Source: Acidimicrobiia bacterium (lineage in GTDB: Bacteria > Actinomycetota > Acidimicrobiia > Acidimicrobiales > Poriferisodalaceae). Taken from it: 34,286 bases of DNA. The stretch covers positions 1-34,286 of the forward strand of contig JAJEFK010000047.1 in NCBI GenBank assembly GCA_022820505.1. Direction: 5' to 3'. The notes under the pieces are model-generated. The model ran no database searches. It was not told the DNA's origin and saw nothing but the letters and a program-made list of their open reading frames with translations. Numbering within the stretch: position 1 is the stretch's first letter; each line of letters begins with the position of its first letter. The translations under genes were made by a program, and so were the position numbers. Below, in pieces: positions 16,593 through 24,448 of the stretch.

Positions 16593-17515
16593 GGCTCATC
16601 AACGTGGGAGCCGCACAGCTCGGGCCCATCGCCCGCTACGAGACCCGCGCCAAGGTCGTAGAGCGGCTGATCGCCTTGCTGCATCAAGCGGCAGATCGGG
16701 GCTGCGACGTCGTGGTGTTCCCGGAGCTCGCGCTCACCACGTTCTTCCCGCGCTGGTATTTTCCCGACGACTCGCCCGAGCTGCTCGCATACTTCGAGAC
16801 GGAGATGCCCTCAGCGGAGACCCAGCCGCTGTTCGACGAGGCCAAGCGGCTCGGCATCGGCTTCCACCTGGGCTATGCCGAGCTGACGCCTGGCGGCCGC
16901 CGCTTCAACACGGCGATCCTGGTGGACCGAGACGGCAGCCTCGTGGCCAAGTATCGCAAGGTGCACATTCCGGGGCACGAAGAGCACGAGCCCCAGCGTC
17001 CCTTCCAGCACCTGGAGCGTCGCTACTTCGAGGAGTCTGATGAAGGATTCAGCGTGTGGCGGGTCTTCGGTGGTGTCATGGGCATTGCCCTCTGCAACGA
17101 CCGTCGCTGGCCCGAGACCTATCGGGTGATGGGTCTGCAAGGCGCGGAGATGATCTTCATCGGCTACAACACGCCGCTGTTCTATGCCCCTGACCCGACC
17201 CAGGATCCCCTTCAGGCCTTTCACAATCACCTCGTCATGCAGGCAGGCGCCTACCAGAACGGCACCTGGGTGGTCGGCGTCGCCAAGGGCGGCACCGAAG
17301 AGGGCGTGGAATCGCTCGCGCACTCGGCGGTGATCGCCCCGTCAGGCCAGATCGTGGCCCAGGCGGTCACCGACGGTGACGAGCTGATCACTGCCCAGTG
17401 CGATCTCGACTGGTGCTCGCACTACAAGAACACCCTGTTCAACTTCGACCGCTACCGCCGACCCGAGACCTACCAGCTGATCGGCCAGCAGAAGGGCGTG
17501 ATCCCGCCGCCGTAG
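16589..17515 (+). CDS. N-carbamoyl-D-amino-acid hydrolase (nitrilase superfamily)
   Basis: A 308-residue protein that matches Agrobacterium D-carbamoylase almost motif for motif and in length. The catalytic triad is complete: E46 (FPELALTTFFPRW), K124 (KYRKVHIPGH) and C169 (CNDRRWPETYRVMG). The conserved FNTAILVD and YQNGTWVVG stretches are also present. The enzyme hydrolyses N-carbamoyl-D-amino acids to D-amino acid, CO2 and ammonia and is classically the last step of hydantoin use. The GTG start overlaps the upstream TGA (GTGA); the frame is open far upstream, but only as a shadow of the M20 gene. Having this directly coupled to an L-type carbamoylase is unusual. Confidence 0.92.
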   Translation: MRLINVGAAQLGPIARYETRAKVVERLIALLHQAADRGCDVVVFPELALTTFFPRWYFPDDSPELLAYFETEMPSAETQPLFDEAKRLGIGFHLGYAELTPGGRRFNTAILVDRDGSLVAKYRKVHIPGHEEHEPQRPFQHLERRYFEESDEGFSVWRVFGGVMGIALCNDRRWPETYRVMGLQGAEMIFIGYNTPLFYAPDPTQDPLQAFHNHLVMQAGAYQNGTWVVGVAKGGTEEGVESLAHSAVIAPSGQIVAQAVTDGDELITAQCDLDWCSHYKNTLFNFDRYRRPETYQLIGQQKGVIPPP

Positions 17516-17600
17516 AGACCCGGTGGTGTGAGTTGCCCCGCGGTGGTGCGACAATGGCCTGCGGGGAGGGGACAACGAGGTCCCGGAGACGAGGATTCCA

Positions 17601-20192
17601 ATGACCACCGAGTTCGTGCTGAACGGCACGCCGGTCACCGTCGCGAGCGATCACGAGCACCTGCTGGCGGCACTGCGAGACGAGCTGGGGATCATCTCGC
17701 CCAAGGACGGTTGCGCGCCGTCGGGTCAATGCGGTTGCTGCACGGTGCTGGTGGACGGCAAAGCCCGAGTGGCCTGCCAGACCAGCCTCGAACGCTCAGC
17801 CGGCACCGAGATCACCACAGTCGAGGGCTTCGATGAGGCCGAGCTGGATGCGATGGCGAACACGTTCGCGGCGCACGGAGCCCTGCAGTGCGGGTTCTGC
17901 ACGCCGGGCATCGTGGTGCGGCTGAAGGCCCTGCTCGACCGCAAGGGCTCGGCGCTGACCCGTGAAGAGGCCAGCCGTCACCTGGGCGGGCACCTGTGCC
18001 GCTGCACCGGTTACACCAAGATCCTCGACGCGGTCGAGTCGCTGGCTGCGGGAGAGGCGCCAGTGGCGCTGCCCCCCAAGGGCGTCGGCAGCTCCGGCGT
18101 CCGCTACGAGGCCCGCGAGCTCACGCTGGGCAGCCGTCCCTACATCGACGACATGTATCCGGCCGGGATGCTGCACGGCGCGCTGCGCTTCGCCGATCAT
18201 GCCCGTGCCGACGTGCTCGCGATTGGCACGAGTGCGGCCGAGGCCGAGCCCGGGGTGCAGGCGGTATTCACGGCTGCCGACATTCCCGGCGTGCTGCGGG
18301 TGGGTCTCATACACAAGGACTGGCCGGTGATGATCCCGGTCGGCGGGCGCACGTCCTACCTCGGCGACGTGCTCGCCATCGTCGTGGCCGACAGCCGGCC
18401 CGCTGCCCGACGTGCCGCTGAGCTGATCGAGGTGTCCTACGACGTCCTCGAACCCATGACCGACCCCGTGCGAGTGAAGGACAGCGACATCGATGCCGTC
18501 TGGGAGCTCGACGGCAACATCCTGTCCCGCTCCACCTACTCCCGCGGCGACGTCGACGCTGCGCTGGCCGCCTCCGCGCATGTCGTTACCGAGACGTTCC
18601 AGACCCAGCGCATCGAGCACGCCTACCTGGAGCCCGAATCGACCCTTGCCGTGCCCACGCCCGCCAACGGGGTGGCCGCCGGGTTGCACGTGTACACCGG
18701 CGGGCAGGGCATCTGGGACGACCGCAACGACATCGCTGCAGTACTGGCTCTCGACCCCTCCATCGTCACGACTGAGCTGGTTTCGAACGGTGGGGCGTTC
18801 GGCGGCAAAGAGGACATGTCGAACCAGGCCCATACGGCGTTGGCGGCATGGCTGACGGGTCGTCCGGTGCGGATCACCCTGTCGCGTGAGGAGTCGCTCC
18901 TCATGCACCCCAAGCGGCACCCCATCCGCATGACCTATGAGGTCGGCTGCGACGCCGACGGCAAGCTCACCGCCGTGCGGGCGCGCATGTTCGGCGACTC
19001 GGGTCCCTACGCGTCGGTGGGCATGAAGGTGCTGGAACGGTCGGCCGGGCATGCCACCGGGCCGTACCTGGTGCCGTCGGTGGATGTCGAGTCGGTCGCG
19101 GTGCGCACCAACAACCCGGTGTGCGGCGCGTTCCGGGGGTTCGGTGCCAATCAGGCCCAGTTCGCCATGGAAGGCGTGATGGACCGGCTGGCCGAAGCGG
19201 TGGGCATCAGCGGGTTCGAGATGCGCGAGCGCAACGTGGTGGTGCCCGGGGGAGTGTGGGGACCGGGCCAGATCATGGACGACGGCTGCCTGGGTGCCCA
19301 GGCGTGCCTCGATGCTGTGCGCGAGCCCTACGAGGCGGCCCGCGCCGCGGGCAAGCCGGTCGGGATCGGCCTGGGGCTGAAGAACTCCGGCCTCGGGAAC
19401 GGCTTCAAGGAGATCGCCAAGGCCATCGTGCGCTTCTGTGACGACGGCACTGTCGAGGTGCGGCACTGCTGGACCGAGATGGGCCAGGGCGTGCACACCG
19501 TGGCGCTGCAAGTGGCCGTGGAGGAGCTCGGTGTCGACCCCGAAGCGGTGCGTGTGATCGTGGATTCCACACGCGAGCTCGGTGCCGGCCAGACCACTGG
19601 CAGCCGGGGCACGCTCATGGGCGCAGGCGCGGTGGCCGATGCGTGCCGTGCTGCACTCGCCGACGGCTGCCGGCCCGAGACGGACTACGAGGGCGAGTAC
19701 CGGGTGGACTGGACGAACTCGCTGTCGGAGGGCTTGGAGCACCCGGTCATCCATTCGACCTTCGGCTACGCCGCCCAGGTCGTCATCCTCGACCCCGACT
19801 CCGGCGATGTGGAGCGAGTCATCGCTGCTCACGATGTGGGCCGAGCCGTGAACCCGGTGCTGTGCGAGGGCCAGATCGAGGGCAGCGTGCACATGGGACT
19901 CGGCTACGCGCTCAGCGAGGGCTTTCCTGCCGACGCCGACGGGCGGCCGCTCAATTCCACGCTGCGCAGCCTCGCGATCATCCGGCCCAAGGACATGCCC
20001 GACGTCGACGTGATCCTGGTGGAGTCGCCGCAGCCCGGTGCTCCCTACGGCATCAAGGGCGTCGGCGAGATCGGTCTCGTGCCCACAGCCGGCGCAGTGG
20101 CGGCTGCGCTGCGCGAGCACGAGGGCGTCTGGCACAACGAGCTGCCGATGCGCAACCCGTCCAACCGCGAGCGAGCGGACGCCTGGGTCTAG
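17601..20192 (+). CDS. FAD-less molybdenum hydroxylase with fused [2Fe-2S] domains (XdhD/aldehyde-oxidoreductase layout)
   Basis: An 863-residue fusion. Residues 1-60 are a plant-type ferredoxin domain (C38, C44, C47, C59, in DGCAPSGQCGCCTV). Residues about 90-150 are the helical second [2Fe-2S] domain (CGFCTPG and LCRCTGY). From about 165 on follows the complete molybdopterin subunit, with GGAFGGKED and the active-site Glu E823 in GIKGVGEIG. No FAD domain is present. This layout is that of Desulfovibrio aldehyde oxidoreductase and of XdhD in E. coli, which pass electrons to an external acceptor. The start is ATG 17601 with GAGGA upstream. The gene follows the two carbamoylases by 85 bp on the same strand. 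Oxidation of an N-heterocycle feeding a hydantoin or ureido intermediate is the likely role, by context. Confidence 0.88.
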   Translation: MTTEFVLNGTPVTVASDHEHLLAALRDELGIISPKDGCAPSGQCGCCTVLVDGKARVACQTSLERSAGTEITTVEGFDEAELDAMANTFAAHGALQCGFCTPGIVVRLKALLDRKGSALTREEASRHLGGHLCRCTGYTKILDAVESLAAGEAPVALPPKGVGSSGVRYEARELTLGSRPYIDDMYPAGMLHGALRFADHARADVLAIGTSAAEAEPGVQAVFTAADIPGVLRVGLIHKDWPVMIPVGGRTSYLGDVLAIVVADSRPAARRAAELIEVSYDVLEPMTDPVRVKDSDIDAVWELDGNILSRSTYSRGDVDAALAASAHVVTETFQTQRIEHAYLEPESTLAVPTPANGVAAGLHVYTGGQGIWDDRNDIAAVLALDPSIVTTELVSNGGAFGGKEDMSNQAHTALAAWLTGRPVRITLSREESLLMHPKRHPIRMTYEVGCDADGKLTAVRARMFGDSGPYASVGMKVLERSAGHATGPYLVPSVDVESVAVRTNNPVCGAFRGFGANQAQFAMEGVMDRLAEAVGISGFEMRERNVVVPGGVWGPGQIMDDGCLGAQACLDAVREPYEAARAAGKPVGIGLGLKNSGLGNGFKEIAKAIVRFCDDGTVEVRHCWTEMGQGVHTVALQVAVEELGVDPEAVRVIVDSTRELGAGQTTGSRGTLMGAGAVADACRAALADGCRPETDYEGEYRVDWTNSLSEGLEHPVIHSTFGYAAQVVILDPDSGDVERVIAAHDVGRAVNPVLCEGQIEGSVHMGLGYALSEGFPADADGRPLNSTLRSLAIIRPKDMPDVDVILVESPQPGAPYGIKGVGEIGLVPTAGAVAAALREHEGVWHNELPMRNPSNRERADAWV

Positions 20193-20210
20193 CCAGCTTC
20201 GATCACTGGC
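20192..20210. terminator. Weak hairpin between convergent genes
   Basis: GCCAG (20192-20196) and CTGGC (20206-20210) can pair around a nine-base loop in the 30-bp gap between convergent stop codons. The stem is short, so only the position argues for termination. Confidence 0.28.
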
Positions 20211-20222
20211 GGCGTTGGAGGT

Positions 20223-21035
20223 TCAGCGGCCTTGCCAGCGGGGAGAGCGGCCTTCCGCGAAGGCGCTGGATCCTTCGGAGGCGTCGGAGGAGACCAGCAT
20301 CGCCTCATACGCCGCCAAGCCGCCCGAGCGCAACAACTCGAATGCGTCCGCGAGCGGCAGGTGCTTGGTGCGGTCTCGTATCTCCGCGATCGCTGCCACC
20401 GCCAGCGGGGCGGCCTCGGTCACTCGGGCGGCAAGCGCGCGGGCCTCGCTCATCAGGTCGTCGGCGCTGACCACCGAGTTGACCAAGCCCCAGCGCAGCG
20501 CTTCCGCGGCATCGAGGCGACGGCCTGCAAACAGGATCTCGTTGGCCACGACCGGCGGCAGCATCCGCCCCAGGCGCACCGATCCGGCGTCGGGCACGAT
20601 GCCCAGGTTGGCCTCGGGCAGCCAGAAGCGGGCGTGGTCGGCGGCCACCACCAGATCGGCGGCCATCACGATCTCGAACCCACCGCCCACGGCCATGCCG
20701 TTGACCGCCGCGATCACGGGTTTGTTCAAGCCGGACAGCTCGCCGAAGCCGCCGAAGCCTCCGTCGCCGTAGTCGGCCTCGTACTCCTCGCCCTCTGCGG
20801 CAGCGTTCAGATCCCAGCCCGCGCTGAAGAACCGGCTGCCGCCGCCGGTGAGGATTGCCACTCGCAGTTCGGGATCGTCGCGAAACGCAGCGAACACCTT
20901 GCTCAACTCTCGGCTGGTGGCGGCGTCGATGGCGTTGGCCTTGGGGCGGTTGAGCGTGACCTCCAGCACCGGAGGGCGGGCGATGACCTGTACAGCAGTC
21001 TGCCCAAGGATTGGCGTGGGGGTCTGATCAGTCAT
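20223..21035 (-). CDS. caiD: Crotonobetainyl-CoA hydratase / carnitinyl-CoA dehydratase-like crotonase (CaiD)
   Basis: A 270-residue crotonase that follows E. coli CaiD closely. Shared features are RPKANAIDAATSRE near residue 30, FFSAGWDLNAAAEGEE (69-84) with the CaiD-type glycine-rich insertion YGDGGFGGFGEL, NKPVIAAVNGMAVGGGFE, and the C-terminal FAEGRSPRW. Both catalytic glutamates are present (E121, E141). CaiD interconverts crotonobetainyl-CoA and L-carnitinyl-CoA. The ATG overlaps the end of the acyl-CoA ligase gene by eight bases. Along with the carnitine dehydrogenase at 24449 in the same strand and run, this makes the carnitine call strong. A general enoyl-CoA hydratase is the alternative. 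Confidence 0.85.
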   Translation of the reverse strand: MTDQTPTPILGQTAVQVIARPPVLEVTLNRPKANAIDAATSRELSKVFAAFRDDPELRVAILTGGGSRFFSAGWDLNAAAEGEEYEADYGDGGFGGFGELSGLNKPVIAAVNGMAVGGGFEIVMAADLVVAADHARFWLPEANLGIVPDAGSVRLGRMLPPVVANEILFAGRRLDAAEALRWGLVNSVVSADDLMSEARALAARVTEAAPLAVAAIAEIRDRTKHLPLADAFELLRSGGLAAYEAMLVSSDASEGSSAFAEGRSPRWQGR

Positions 21036-23163
21036 TTGCGACCACCATCAGGGCATCGGCTGCCACCGCCGTGTGCGGGGTGACGAGCAGTGGGTTGATT
21101 TCAATATCGATGATGCGGTCATCGTCGCGCACCAGCGCCTCCAGCAGCCTGACGGTGTCGACCACAGCGTCGACGGCCCCAGCCGGACGGCCCCGGTAGC
21201 CGGCGAGGACAGGCCACAGCCGCAGATTGCGAAGCGTTTCGAGGGTGTCATCCGCCGCGGGCAGCAGCAGGGAAGCTGTGTCGTCAAGCACCTCGGTCAG
21301 CGTGCCGCCGGCGCCCACCGTCAGCATGATTCCCACCGGCGGTGATGAGCGCACGCTGACCAGCAGCTCGGCCACCACGTCAGTGATGCACGACTCCACC
21401 ATCACCGTTCCGCCGCCGGCGGCAGCGGGGTCACCGACGGAGGCGGCCATCCGCCCAGCAGCTGCGGCAACCGCGTCGGCATCGGTGAGGCCGACCGCGA
21501 CGCCACCGGCATCGCTCTTGTGTGCTGCACCGACGGCCTTGACAGCGACTGGGTAGCCGATCTCATCCGCGGCAGCCGCGGCCTGCCGCGGCTCGACCAG
21601 CCGACCCATCGGCACCTCGATGCCTGCCGCGGCCAGACGCGGCTTTGCCTCCTGCTCAAGCAGGACCGCTGTGCCGAGGGGAGCCTCACGCGCCTTCGCC
21701 ACCAACGAGCCCGCCTCGGGTTCTGTGTGGTCGAGATGGCGCCCCCATGCGGCGGCTGCCTCCAACGCAGACAGCGCATTGTCGATGTCGCCGCAGGCAG
21801 CCAGCCCCCATTCGGCGGCTTGGGAGCGGGCCTCGTCGGGCAGGTTCTCCGCCAGCGACGCCGCCACGACGCCGGGAGTGTCGCCGTTGGCGCAGGCCGT
21901 GGCGAACGCCTGCATCGTCGGCCACCAGCGCGAGCGATCCAGCCCCTCGGCGGGGAAATCCAGCAGCAGCAGGGCGGCATCGAACGGCGCCTCACCAGAT
22001 CCACCGCCTGCCGCGTCGGTGCGGGTCTTCCCATCGGCTGTCGTGCCAGGGGCTGTTGCGTCGGCGCCCAGAACAGATGCGAAACAGCGACTCAGCCTGT
22101 CCAGGTCGCCCCAGATGAACGTGTGATAGTCGAGCGGGTTGGTGATCGCCACACGGCCGTCCAGCGCAGATGCCACGCGGGCGGCGTGGGCGGGTGCGAA
22201 CTGGGGGAAGCTCAGGTTGCGCCCTTGGCTGCGGTCGGCCACCAGCGCCGCCTCGCCGCCCGAGCAGCTCAATGACACCACGCGGTTGCCCCCTAGGGGG
22301 CCGACGGCGGACAGCGTGGACAGAGTGTCGACCAACCCGTCGACGGCATGGACACGGTGGATGCCCAGCTTTCGAAACAGCGCCTCGTAGGCAGCGTCGT
22401 CGCCCACCAACGAGGCGGTGTGGGTGACCGCGATCGCACCCGATGACGGCGAGGCGCCGACCTTCACGGCCACCACCGGAAGGCGTCGCCGGCGAGCCGC
22501 TGCCGCGGCCTCGACGAAGCGCTCGACGTCGTTCAGACCTTCCATGCACAAACCCACGCCGGTTGTGGCGTCGTCGGCGACCACGGCCTCGAACGCTTCT
22601 GAGATCCCCACGTCGGCTTGGTTTCCCAAGCTGATGACCCAGGCCACATCGAGACCGCGGCGACTCATGGTCAGATTCACGGCGATGTTCCCGCTCTGGC
22701 TCAGCAGTGCCACGCCCCTGGGGCGACGAATCAGACCATGGACGTCAGGCCACAGGGCGGCGCCGGTGGGCGCTGAGAGCATTCCGTAGCAGTTGGGCCC
22801 CAGCACCGCCATCGCGCCCGCTGCTTCGACCAGCTCGACTTGACGGACCCTGCCGGCCGCGCCGACCTCGGCAAACCCCGAGGCGTGACAGACGGCGACG
22901 CCCACGCCGGCCTCGGAGAGCTGGCGTACCGTGTCGATCGTGGCGTCGTGATCGACGCCGACGAAAGCGGCGTCGATGCCTTCGGGCAGCTCGGCGACTG
23001 TGGCGACCGTGGGCAGGTCGCTCAGGGTGCGGTGCGGGTTGACCCCCCACATCTCGCCTGCGAAGCCGAATGCCCGGCAGGCGTCAATTGACCGTTCGGC
23101 GGCGGCGCCTCCGACGAATGCCAGCGACCGTGGCCGCAACAGCCGATCCAACCGACCAGTCAT
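21028..23163 (-). CDS. NDP-forming acyl-CoA synthetase (acetate-CoA ligase family, ACD type)
   Basis: A 711-residue single-chain ligase. An N-terminal CoA-binding Rossmann domain (about 1-130; LGPNCYGM near 121) is followed by the succinyl-CoA-synthetase-like domains with the phospho-histidine motif AVTHTASLVGDD (H248). A C-terminal ATP-grasp domain runs from about 490 to the end (VAVKAVGAAHKSDAGG, EINPLLV). These enzymes form acyl-CoA from acid, CoA and ATP, yielding ADP and phosphate. In E. coli carnitine metabolism this step is done by CaiC or the transferase CaiB; here the ACD ligase, lying between a CaiD-like hydratase and an acyl-CoA dehydrogenase, probably activates carnitine, crotonobetaine or gamma-butyrobetaine. 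A 12-bp direct repeat spans its start. Confidence 0.87.
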   Translation of the reverse strand: MTGRLDRLLRPRSLAFVGGAAAERSIDACRAFGFAGEMWGVNPHRTLSDLPTVATVAELPEGIDAAFVGVDHDATIDTVRQLSEAGVGVAVCHASGFAEVGAAGRVRQVELVEAAGAMAVLGPNCYGMLSAPTGAALWPDVHGLIRRPRGVALLSQSGNIAVNLTMSRRGLDVAWVISLGNQADVGISEAFEAVVADDATTGVGLCMEGLNDVERFVEAAAAARRRRLPVVAVKVGASPSSGAIAVTHTASLVGDDAAYEALFRKLGIHRVHAVDGLVDTLSTLSAVGPLGGNRVVSLSCSGGEAALVADRSQGRNLSFPQFAPAHAARVASALDGRVAITNPLDYHTFIWGDLDRLSRCFASVLGADATAPGTTADGKTRTDAAGGGSGEAPFDAALLLLDFPAEGLDRSRWWPTMQAFATACANGDTPGVVAASLAENLPDEARSQAAEWGLAACGDIDNALSALEAAAAWGRHLDHTEPEAGSLVAKAREAPLGTAVLLEQEAKPRLAAAGIEVPMGRLVEPRQAAAAADEIGYPVAVKAVGAAHKSDAGGVAVGLTDADAVAAAAGRMAASVGDPAAAGGGTVMVESCITDVVAELLVSVRSSPPVGIMLTVGAGGTLTEVLDDTASLLLPAADDTLETLRNLRLWPVLAGYRGRPAGAVDAVVDTVRLLEALVRDDDRIIDIEINPLLVTPHTAVAADALMVVAND

Positions 23164-23181
23164 GCCGTCCCAGTCATGCCG
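23156..23181. repeat. 12-bp direct repeat duplicating a start codon
   Basis: CCAGTCATGCCG occurs at 23156-23167 and again, perfectly, at 23170-23181. On the minus strand each copy carries ATGACTGG. The outer ATG (23177) opens a five-codon frame (MTGTA) whose TGA overlaps the ATG of the ligase, giving an ATGA junction. Confidence 0.8.
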
Positions 23182-23206
23182 CTGCGGTGACGTGTGTCAT
23201 GGCGGT

Positions 23207-24382
23207 TCAGCAGCCGAGGGGCCGCAGCATGTCACGAGACACGATGTGGCGCTGGATCTCGCTGGTGCCGTCCCAGATGCGATCGACCCGGGCGTCGCGC
23301 CAGATTCGCTCCAACGGAAGCTCGTCCATCAGCCCCATGCCGCCGAGGATCTGTATGGCCTCATCCGACACGAACTGCAGCATCTCGGTGGCCGACAGCT
23401 TGGCCATGGCGGCGTCGGCGTCGGTCATCTCGGCCCGCTCGGAGAGCCACGCGGCCCGGTACGTCATCATCTCGGCTTGGGCGAGGCGGAGGCGCATGTC
23501 GGCCAGCTTGAACGACACGCCTTGGAATCGCCCGATCCGTTGACCGAATTGCTCACGGGTGGCGGCCCAGTCGAGCGCCACCGACAGTGCCCGGTCGGCG
23601 CGTCCCAGGCACACAGCGGCCACCTGCAGGCGCGTGCTTCCGAGCCACTCGTTGGCAACGTCGAAGCCTCGATGCTCCTCGCCGAGCAGCTTGCTCGCCG
23701 GCACTCGGGCGTTGTCAAAGTTCAGGATGAGGTTGTGGTAGCCCCGGTTTGACACGCAGTTGTAGCCAGGCACCCGTTCGACGCCCGGGGTGTCGAAATC
23801 CACCAGCAGGGCCGAGATCAGCTTGCGCGGACTGCGGCCTGGGGTATCGGCGTCTGAGGCATCGATGCCCGTGGTCGCGAACAGGATCACATAGTCGGCC
23901 AGGTCAGCGTGGCTGATGAAGTGCTTGGTGCCGTTCACCACGAATTCGTCACCGTCGCGCTCGGCCCGGCAGGACATGCCGCGCAGGTCAGAGCCCGCGT
24001 CGGGCTCGCTCATGGCCAAGCACTCCACCCGCTCGCCTCGCGCGGTAGGCACCAGGTACTCCGAGATCTGATCACCGGTGCAGGCCCGCAAGATGTTGGA
24101 GGGGCGGGCCACGATGTACTGCAGGGCGTAGGACGTCCAGCCGAACGCCCGCTCGGCCATGGTCAGCGTCAAGTCGTCAAGCCCCCCGCCGCCGAGCTCG
24201 ACGGGCATGTTGGCCGCGTAGAGGCCAGCTTCGACGGCCCTGTTGCGTATCTGCTCCACCAGGTCGGGCGGAACCTGACCGGAGCGCTCCACCTCATCCT
24301 CATGCGGCACGAGTTCGCGCATGGTGAAGGTGCGCACGGTGTCGACCACCATCTGCTGGGTGTCGTCGATCGAGAAATCCAT
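23207..24382 (-). CDS. Acyl-CoA dehydrogenase, probable gamma-butyrobetainyl-CoA dehydrogenase by context
   Basis: A 391-residue flavoprotein of normal family length. It has the FAD/substrate motifs CLAMSEPDAGSDLRGM (near residue 120) and GTKHFISHADLADY, the central RVPASKLLG segment, REQFGQRIGRFQ, and the C-terminal LGGMGLMDELPLERIWRD. The loop that carries the catalytic Glu in short- and medium-chain enzymes (YEGT) reads WDGT here, with D371; Asp at this place occurs in several bacterial branches. It lies between the carnitine dehydrogenase fusion and the ACD ligase in one minus-strand run. The expected reaction is oxidation of gamma-butyrobetainyl-CoA to crotonobetainyl-CoA, inferred only from neighbours. 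Confidence 0.86.
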   Translation of the reverse strand: MDFSIDDTQQMVVDTVRTFTMRELVPHEDEVERSGQVPPDLVEQIRNRAVEAGLYAANMPVELGGGGLDDLTLTMAERAFGWTSYALQYIVARPSNILRACTGDQISEYLVPTARGERVECLAMSEPDAGSDLRGMSCRAERDGDEFVVNGTKHFISHADLADYVILFATTGIDASDADTPGRSPRKLISALLVDFDTPGVERVPGYNCVSNRGYHNLILNFDNARVPASKLLGEEHRGFDVANEWLGSTRLQVAAVCLGRADRALSVALDWAATREQFGQRIGRFQGVSFKLADMRLRLAQAEMMTYRAAWLSERAEMTDADAAMAKLSATEMLQFVSDEAIQILGGMGLMDELPLERIWRDARVDRIWDGTSEIQRHIVSRDMLRPLGC

Positions 24383-24448
24383 CGGTATTGCTGTCCTGGC
24401 TGTTGTGGCGCTAGAGGCAAGCGCGTTGGCGGAGTGGTCAGTGCAGTG

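Noticed and set aside
15962..17515. Apparent 517-residue D-carbamoylase with a long N-terminal domain
   Set aside because: The first 209 codons are a frame-shifted shadow of the M20 gene, Arg-rich and unlike any domain. The GTG at 16589 gives exactly the family length.
17536..17566. CCCCGC and GCGGGG that could pair before the fused molybdenum hydroxylase gene
   Set aside because: The 6-bp stem has a 19-base loop in very GC-rich DNA; chance pairing is likely, and no riboswitch-like structure was recognisable.
17796..20135. A 779-codon open frame on the minus strand
   Set aside because: It is antisense to the fused molybdenum hydroxylase, whose motifs are unmistakable. The antisense protein is His/Arg/Gly-rich without family features. 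Long antisense frames are expected in GC-rich DNA.
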